From Chloroflexota bacterium (GTDB lineage: Bacteria; Chloroflexota; Anaerolineae; Anaerolineales; Anaerolineaceae), in the NCBI GenBank assembly GCA_023434145.1, contig JAEYTI010000048.1, forward strand, positions 1 through 28,707: a stretch of 28,707 nt of DNA, given 5' to 3'. The notes under the pieces are model-generated. The model was not told the DNA's origin and ran no database searches. It saw only the letters and a program-made list of their open reading frames with translations. Position numbers and translations under genes: made by a program. Positions 24,652 to 28,707 of the stretch are shown piece by piece. How positions within the stretch are numbered: the first letter of the stretch is position 1; the number at the start of each line of letters is the position of its first letter.

Positions 24652-24667
24652 TGTTTCACGTGAAACA
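24652..24667. promoter_or_regulatory. parS: Second perfect parS site
   Basis: TGTTTCACGTGAAACA occurs again here, 792 bp from the first (centre to centre). Unlike the first, the palindrome does not extend beyond the 16-bp site. It marks the ParB loading region, usual near the chromosome origin. Confidence 0.95.
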
Positions 24668-25110
24668 ATTTCTACCAGAATCACTGTCTAATAGAATGAG
24701 TAAGCTAAATCGCCAAAGCAGGTCGAGCTTTTTTAGGTTCTTTAGATTGGTCGTGCGGTTCGCTCTCTGATTGCACGGCAGGGATGCACATCCAACAATA
24801 TCCAATTGATTGAAGCAAGCGAAAAGGAGGTCGTCAAGTAATGTGTGCCTGGTTTGCTCGAACTAGATGTATTCCTTAAGCTGCCAATCTTTATCACTCA
24901 CTATATTTGTCGCAGACTGAAGGGCAGGGGTATTTGAAAATCAGAAATAACGACAATTAATATAATCCAGCGATTTTTGCTCGAAGAAAAAGCAAGGATA
25001 TCCAAGTGTTTATTTCATTAGAAGAGGATTTTTACACTTTGTTCTAATAAATAGAACATATTTTCTAATTAATTATTTCTTCCAATAATTATGCATTCAA
25101 ATACAAGCAT

Positions 25111-27459
25111 TTACGTTTCTCGCTCGACGTAGGCCACCGCCCGGCTCTTTTCATCACTCATCACGATGCGCATTGCCGCTCCCGGCTGGTAATCGCTTAC
25201 CCGGAGCACGCGCAGGCTCCCCTTGATCCGATCATCGATGGTAATCCAATCTTCCACCCGGTTGGGCAGTTGCTCGAAAAACGACCGGTTAAAGACGCTC
25301 TCTTCGTCATCCAGTTGCACGGCCAGCGGATAGATCTGCTGTTCCAGCAAATCCTGGAAAAAGTGAGTGCCAAGCGAAGGTTCCGGGGCAGGGCCAACAC
25401 CTTTGCCTGCCAGTTCAACCAGCGATTTTGTGTTGTAAATGTCGCCGTAATCGACGCTGACGCCCAAGTCAGAATTGGAACTACCCCAGCGGCCTGGGCC
25501 GACACAGATAAAATCTTCATCTTTCAGCGCATCGTTCAAACGGCTGATGGCTCGCACCAGTTCGTAGCGGTTCTCCTGCGTTGGCAGCGCAAAGTAGCCT
25601 TCCGGGGGAACGTACACCACGTAATCCACCTTGGGAATTACACCCTCGGGCACGACGAACCGTGTCGAGAAGATTACATCCTGCGGGTTGAGATTAAGGG
25701 GCAGGGATGCCTGCTCGCTAGCAATCAAGAATGCTTGCGGGCGGCATTGCAGGATGGTAATGCAAACTTGCGGCTGGGCCGAATCTGGTTTCTTCACCTC
25801 AACCGTAAATTCCATATCGACGGGTGATTTGTAGTTTTCCTCAAGAATTTGCAGGATGCGTTTCAGCCGCCCGGGGAAGGGGGTGCGCCTGAGTAAATCT
25901 TCGAACGTCAGTACCAAATCGTTTACAGATCCTTCCAACACCCGGCTGCGCAAAGAGGAGAAGTAGCCATCCTGCTCGGTCTGTGCCAGATAGCGCAGGG
26001 GTGAATAATGCTCTCCCAGCACTTCATGCACCGGCAGCGTGCGGAACTCGTTTGCCTCCATGTCGATCAAATCCACGAACTGCTGCGAGTAACGCCGGAT
26101 GGAGACAGGATCTGTGGAGGGGCGGAGCAGGGGATGGCTGAGTGCTACCAGGCGCGGATAGTCGTTGCCCACCCGGTCAACAGCGCGCGTGCCCATCCCC
26201 CACACCAGTCGGGCAAAGCCATCCTCTCGCCGGATTTGCGGCGCCCAGCGATAAAGATTGCGGCTGAAGGCAACTCCCGCAGCGTGTGGCATGAAGTAGC
26301 GGTCGAACTTCTGACCCTCCACAACCTGGATCAGAATCGCCATACGCTCATCATAATCTTGCAAGCCTTTGCTGCGCCGGTAGAGCAGGGCATTAGGGTT
26401 CAAGGTGGAAGTATATACGCGGATGATCGCCCGCGTCAGCTCGCGCAAGTTCTCGGCGTGCGTGCCCTGGTTTGGACAAAAGATGCTCTCGTACTTGCCA
26501 GCAAACGAAGTGCCAAAGTTATCCTCCAGAAGACTGGAGGAGCGCACGATCAGCGGCGAACGGCCCACTTTTTCGAGCAGCGTGGAGAGATCGCCAAGGA
26601 AATCGAGGGGGAACTCACTATTTTCAAAATCGCGAACGATGAGCGGGTACTCGGCGCGCATCTCCGCTTCCGGCTTGTACTTCTGATCGTTCCAGTGCAC
26701 CAAGTTGTTGATGGACAGGAAGGTGTAGAATACGTCCGAACCAATGAAATATGAGTCGGGAACACAAACGCAGCCGTAAATCTCTGGGTCGGCGGAATTT
26801 TCCAAAATGCGCATGGCGAGCAGCATGCCTGCCGCCTTGCCTCCAATACGTCCTGTTCCCAGCTTGCGCCGCCGGATTTCCATCAAATCGCTGACCGTGA
26901 ACCACTCTTTGGCTACGTTGATGTAGCGGAGTTGATCACTGATCATCGTTCGGATCAACACCACCTTTGATTCTTTCAAGCGCGCCTCCATTGGGGCGCG
27001 CTCTTCGGGCGGCATATTTTCGATCACCTGCGCTTGCTCGAAGACCATCTCCAACGGGGCGATCTCCGGGTTCATCGCCAGCGATACCTGATGGGCCTGA
27101 ACGCCGCGCTCGCTCAGCACCTCCCATACAAGTTGCTCGAATAGTTCAAAGGAAAGGTGGCGGCTGAAGGTCTGGTCGGTCAGCAGCTCACGAATACGTG
27201 AAAGGCGCGTATCCCAAATTTCCGCGGCTTCTTCGCTAAATGGGTTGCTCAGCCCTTCGCGCTCCTGCGATTGAACAGCAGCGGCGCGCGCCTCGATCTC
27301 AAACTGCTGCGGCGAGATAATGCCGCGCTCGTATAGTTCGTGCCGCATGCGCGCGCGAATACGGTCCGCCAGAACCGGATATTGGCTGAGCGCAAGGTAA
27401 ACATTAAATTGGCGATCCGCCGATCCGCCCGAATACCACGAGCCGGTCGGATTGACCAT
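25111..27459 (-). CDS. PEP/pyruvate-binding (PPDK N-terminal-type) domain protein
   Basis: A 782-residue protein whose core from about residue 203 matches the ATP-grasp nucleotide-binding domain of pyruvate phosphate dikinase and PEP synthase: GRIGGKAAGM (203-212), SPLIVRSSSLLED (301-313), FAGKYES (319-325) and a late ITILQCRP. The first 200 residues are helical and unassigned. The phospho-histidine swivelling domain and the C-terminal PEP barrel of full enzymes are absent, so it is not a complete PPDK or PEP synthase. The ATG at 27459 begins 3 bases after the dnaN stop, so the two are co-transcribed and probably co-translated. Substrate and role are unknown. Confidence 0.85.
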   Translation of the reverse strand: MVNPTGSWYSGGSADRQFNVYLALSQYPVLADRIRARMRHELYERGIISPQQFEIEARAAAVQSQEREGLSNPFSEEAAEIWDTRLSRIRELLTDQTFSRHLSFELFEQLVWEVLSERGVQAHQVSLAMNPEIAPLEMVFEQAQVIENMPPEERAPMEARLKESKVVLIRTMISDQLRYINVAKEWFTVSDLMEIRRRKLGTGRIGGKAAGMLLAMRILENSADPEIYGCVCVPDSYFIGSDVFYTFLSINNLVHWNDQKYKPEAEMRAEYPLIVRDFENSEFPLDFLGDLSTLLEKVGRSPLIVRSSSLLEDNFGTSFAGKYESIFCPNQGTHAENLRELTRAIIRVYTSTLNPNALLYRRSKGLQDYDERMAILIQVVEGQKFDRYFMPHAAGVAFSRNLYRWAPQIRREDGFARLVWGMGTRAVDRVGNDYPRLVALSHPLLRPSTDPVSIRRYSQQFVDLIDMEANEFRTLPVHEVLGEHYSPLRYLAQTEQDGYFSSLRSRVLEGSVNDLVLTFEDLLRRTPFPGRLKRILQILEENYKSPVDMEFTVEVKKPDSAQPQVCITILQCRPQAFLIASEQASLPLNLNPQDVIFSTRFVVPEGVIPKVDYVVYVPPEGYFALPTQENRYELVRAISRLNDALKDEDFICVGPGRWGSSNSDLGVSVDYGDIYNTKSLVELAGKGVGPAPEPSLGTHFFQDLLEQQIYPLAVQLDDEESVFNRSFFEQLPNRVEDWITIDDRIKGSLRVLRVSDYQPGAAMRIVMSDEKSRAVAYVERET

Positions 27460-27462
27460 ACC

Positions 27463-28590
27463 TTACCCCAGGTGCATCGGCATGATAACGTGCTGGAAGC
27501 TCTCGTCGCCGACCGGCTGAACTTTCGCCGGAGATTTGTGATCGTTGGTTTCCATCACAAGATTGGGCGTCTTGATGACTTCCAGGGCCTCTCGCAAGAA
27601 GCGTACGTTGAACGCTACGACCATTGCGGTTCCATCGATATTGGCATCAATCAACGTCTCGTTGGTACCGGTCTCTTCGGACTGCGCGGAAACTTCTACT
27701 TGCCCTGGGCGGTCGGGGTTGGGTTGCAAGTTCATGCGCACCACGTTATTTCCGTTGCGCGCGATGATCTCTGCCTGTCGGCAGGCTTTCAGCAGGGCGG
27801 CGGTGGAAACGATGGTGTGGCATTTGAAGCTGCGCGGAATAATCACCCGGTAGTCGGGGAAGTTGCCGTCGATGAGCTGCGAAACCAGCTCGGCTGATTC
27901 TAAACGAAAAACCACCTGTCCGCGCCCGTTGGGAATGATCATGCTCACCATTGAGTCGCCTTCGGAGGTAATGCGGGCCATTTCGGTCAGCGCGCGTGCC
28001 GGGATGATGATGGAGAAGGGTTTTTGCACGTTCTCCACCAAGTCTACTTTGCGAACCGAAACGCGGAAGCCATCCGTCGCCGCCATAACAATCTCATTGC
28101 CGCTGATGCTGGTCTGCACACCTTGCAGAACCGGGCGGGCTTCATCGCTGGATGCGGCGAAGGCGACCTGCTGTACCATCTCTTTGAAGTCCGATACTTT
28201 AATACGCACACCCTCAGTGATATCGGTGGCGGGCATGGGCGGGAACTCCTGCGCGTCGATGCCCTTGATCTCTGTATCGGAGGCACCACAGTGGACCGAG
28301 AGCGTGCAGGTGGTCATGTTCACTGAGAGGTGGACGGTGTCGTTCGGCAGGGTGGAAATGAGATCTGCCAGAAGCCGGGCAGGGACGGTGATAGAGCCTT
28401 CTTCCTGGATTTGCGCGCCGATCCAGCACGAGATGCCCAGCTCGAGGTTGGTTGCCGAGAGGCGCAGCCGGCCCTCATCCGTCGCCAGCAACACATTTGC
28501 CAGCACCGGCAGCGTGCTGCGCGGCGAAACGGCCCGAGAAACAGTTCCTAAACCTTGCGCCAGTTGTTGCTGTGAAACGGATGCTTTCAT
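27463..28590 (-). CDS. dnaN: DNA polymerase III beta subunit (sliding clamp)
   Basis: The ring clamp that holds the replicative polymerase on DNA. At 375 residues it has the full three-domain length. Markers include LPVLANVLLATDEGRLRLSATNLE, the second-domain FAASSDEARPVLQGVQ, ATDGFRVSV, NGRGQVVFRLESAELVSQLIDGNFPDY and the terminal HVIMPMHLG (usual MPM(R/H)L end). The ATG at 28590 has AGAGAGGG upstream. dnaA is not in the window and would be expected further right if the common dnaA-dnaN order holds. Confidence 0.96.
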   Translation of the reverse strand: MKASVSQQQLAQGLGTVSRAVSPRSTLPVLANVLLATDEGRLRLSATNLELGISCWIGAQIQEEGSITVPARLLADLISTLPNDTVHLSVNMTTCTLSVHCGASDTEIKGIDAQEFPPMPATDITEGVRIKVSDFKEMVQQVAFAASSDEARPVLQGVQTSISGNEIVMAATDGFRVSVRKVDLVENVQKPFSIIIPARALTEMARITSEGDSMVSMIIPNGRGQVVFRLESAELVSQLIDGNFPDYRVIIPRSFKCHTIVSTAALLKACRQAEIIARNGNNVVRMNLQPNPDRPGQVEVSAQSEETGTNETLIDANIDGTAMVVAFNVRFLREALEVIKTPNLVMETNDHKSPAKVQPVGDESFQHVIMPMHLG

Positions 28591-28612
28591 GAAGCCCTCT
28601 CTGCAATAGTTT

Positions 28613-28641
28613 TTACTAGAAATAATTCAGTTGTCGGTCAA
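28613..28641 (-). promoter_or_regulatory. Putative dnaN promoter
   Basis: On the minus strand -35 TTGACC (28636-28641) is 17 bp from TAGTAA (28613-28618), a moderate -10. The dnaN ATG follows 22 bases later. The last 65 bases of the window show no gene. Confidence 0.4.
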
Positions 28642-28707
28642 ACAAAAATCATAACTGCTCAGAGGGTAGGTTTTGTGGTGTTTGGTTGGGTGTCTGCGGT
28701 GCATTGC

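Larger units (their letters stand above)
23831..25110. other. Gene-poor 1.28 kb region with parS sites, possible origin region
   Basis: The stretch lies between the GntR gene and the dnaN operon end. It holds two perfect parS sites, a 12-base direct repeat TTATCACTCACT (24610-24621 and 24891-24902), a near-repeat GAACNAGGCTTCCT (about 24222-24235 and 24283-24296), the inverted repeat GTTCTA-N5-TAGAAC (25041-25057) and a very AT-rich end (24950-25110). No DnaA box matches TTATNCACA exactly; TGTGTATAC at 24549 is one base off. It may be part of the origin region, but this is unproven. Confidence 0.5.

Noticed and set aside
24462..24668. 68-codon minus-strand frame beginning MFHVKH
   Set aside because: The first codons are simply the parS site read as protein; there is no ribosome binding site and the rest looks random.
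27863..28609. Long plus-strand open frame opposite dnaN
   Set aside because: Antisense shadow of dnaN, with serine/threonine-rich random composition.

Overview
This 28.7 kb window looks like chromosomal DNA of a Chloroflexota bacterium, probably Anaerolineae-like. That placement is inferred from gene content, not from a marker search. A class II HMG-CoA reductase, an archaeal-type HMG-CoA synthase, a thiolase homologue and a DUF35 zinc-ribbon/OB-fold protein lie in one tight cluster. The right end carries dnaN and two perfect parS sites, so it is probably near the replication origin. Almost all genes are on the minus strand; the exceptions are hutI, an HD-domain gene and a GntR-type regulator.

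Left part (1-11.2 kb): a defence-type accessory region. It holds a mazEF toxin-antitoxin pair and a complete Wadjet operon (jetA-jetB-jetC-jetD) led by a small XRE-type regulator whose end overlaps jetA. A large cytoplasmic TPR protein lies upstream of the operon. Three same-orientation copies of a short repeat (core GGTCGGAACTTATACCC) bracket the two modules: before mazEF, between mazEF and Wadjet, and inside the 3' end of the DUF35 gene. This resembles a genomic island at the end of a housekeeping gene, although no integrase is visible.

Centre (11.2-18.9 kb): the isoprenoid cluster HMGR > HMGS > thiolase-like > DUF35, then a UPF0173 metallo-beta-lactamase-fold hydrolase and a type II NADH dehydrogenase. 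An orphan imidazolonepropionase gene (hutI) runs the other way. In the thiolase homologue three expected active-site positions are replaced (Cys to Glu83, the His of the HD motif to Trp283, the His of the GHP motif to Asn333). It may be non-catalytic or have a changed chemistry.

Right part (18.9-28.7 kb): a secreted subtilisin-like protease with a leader of about 200 nt that contains an unusually perfect Shine-Dalgarno sequence and a possible CTG-started leader peptide; an HD-domain phosphohydrolase; a YtrA-like GntR regulator preceded by an 8-bp phased repeat array; a 1.28 kb gene-poor stretch with two parS sites, one inside a perfect 46-bp palindrome; then dnaN with a downstream PEP/pyruvate-binding-domain protein in the same operon.

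Three very strong long hairpins (one near 200, one near 10,980, one near 16,115) share a GTTTCG core and seem to form a dispersed family. No rRNA, tRNA, CRISPR array or insertion sequence was recognised.
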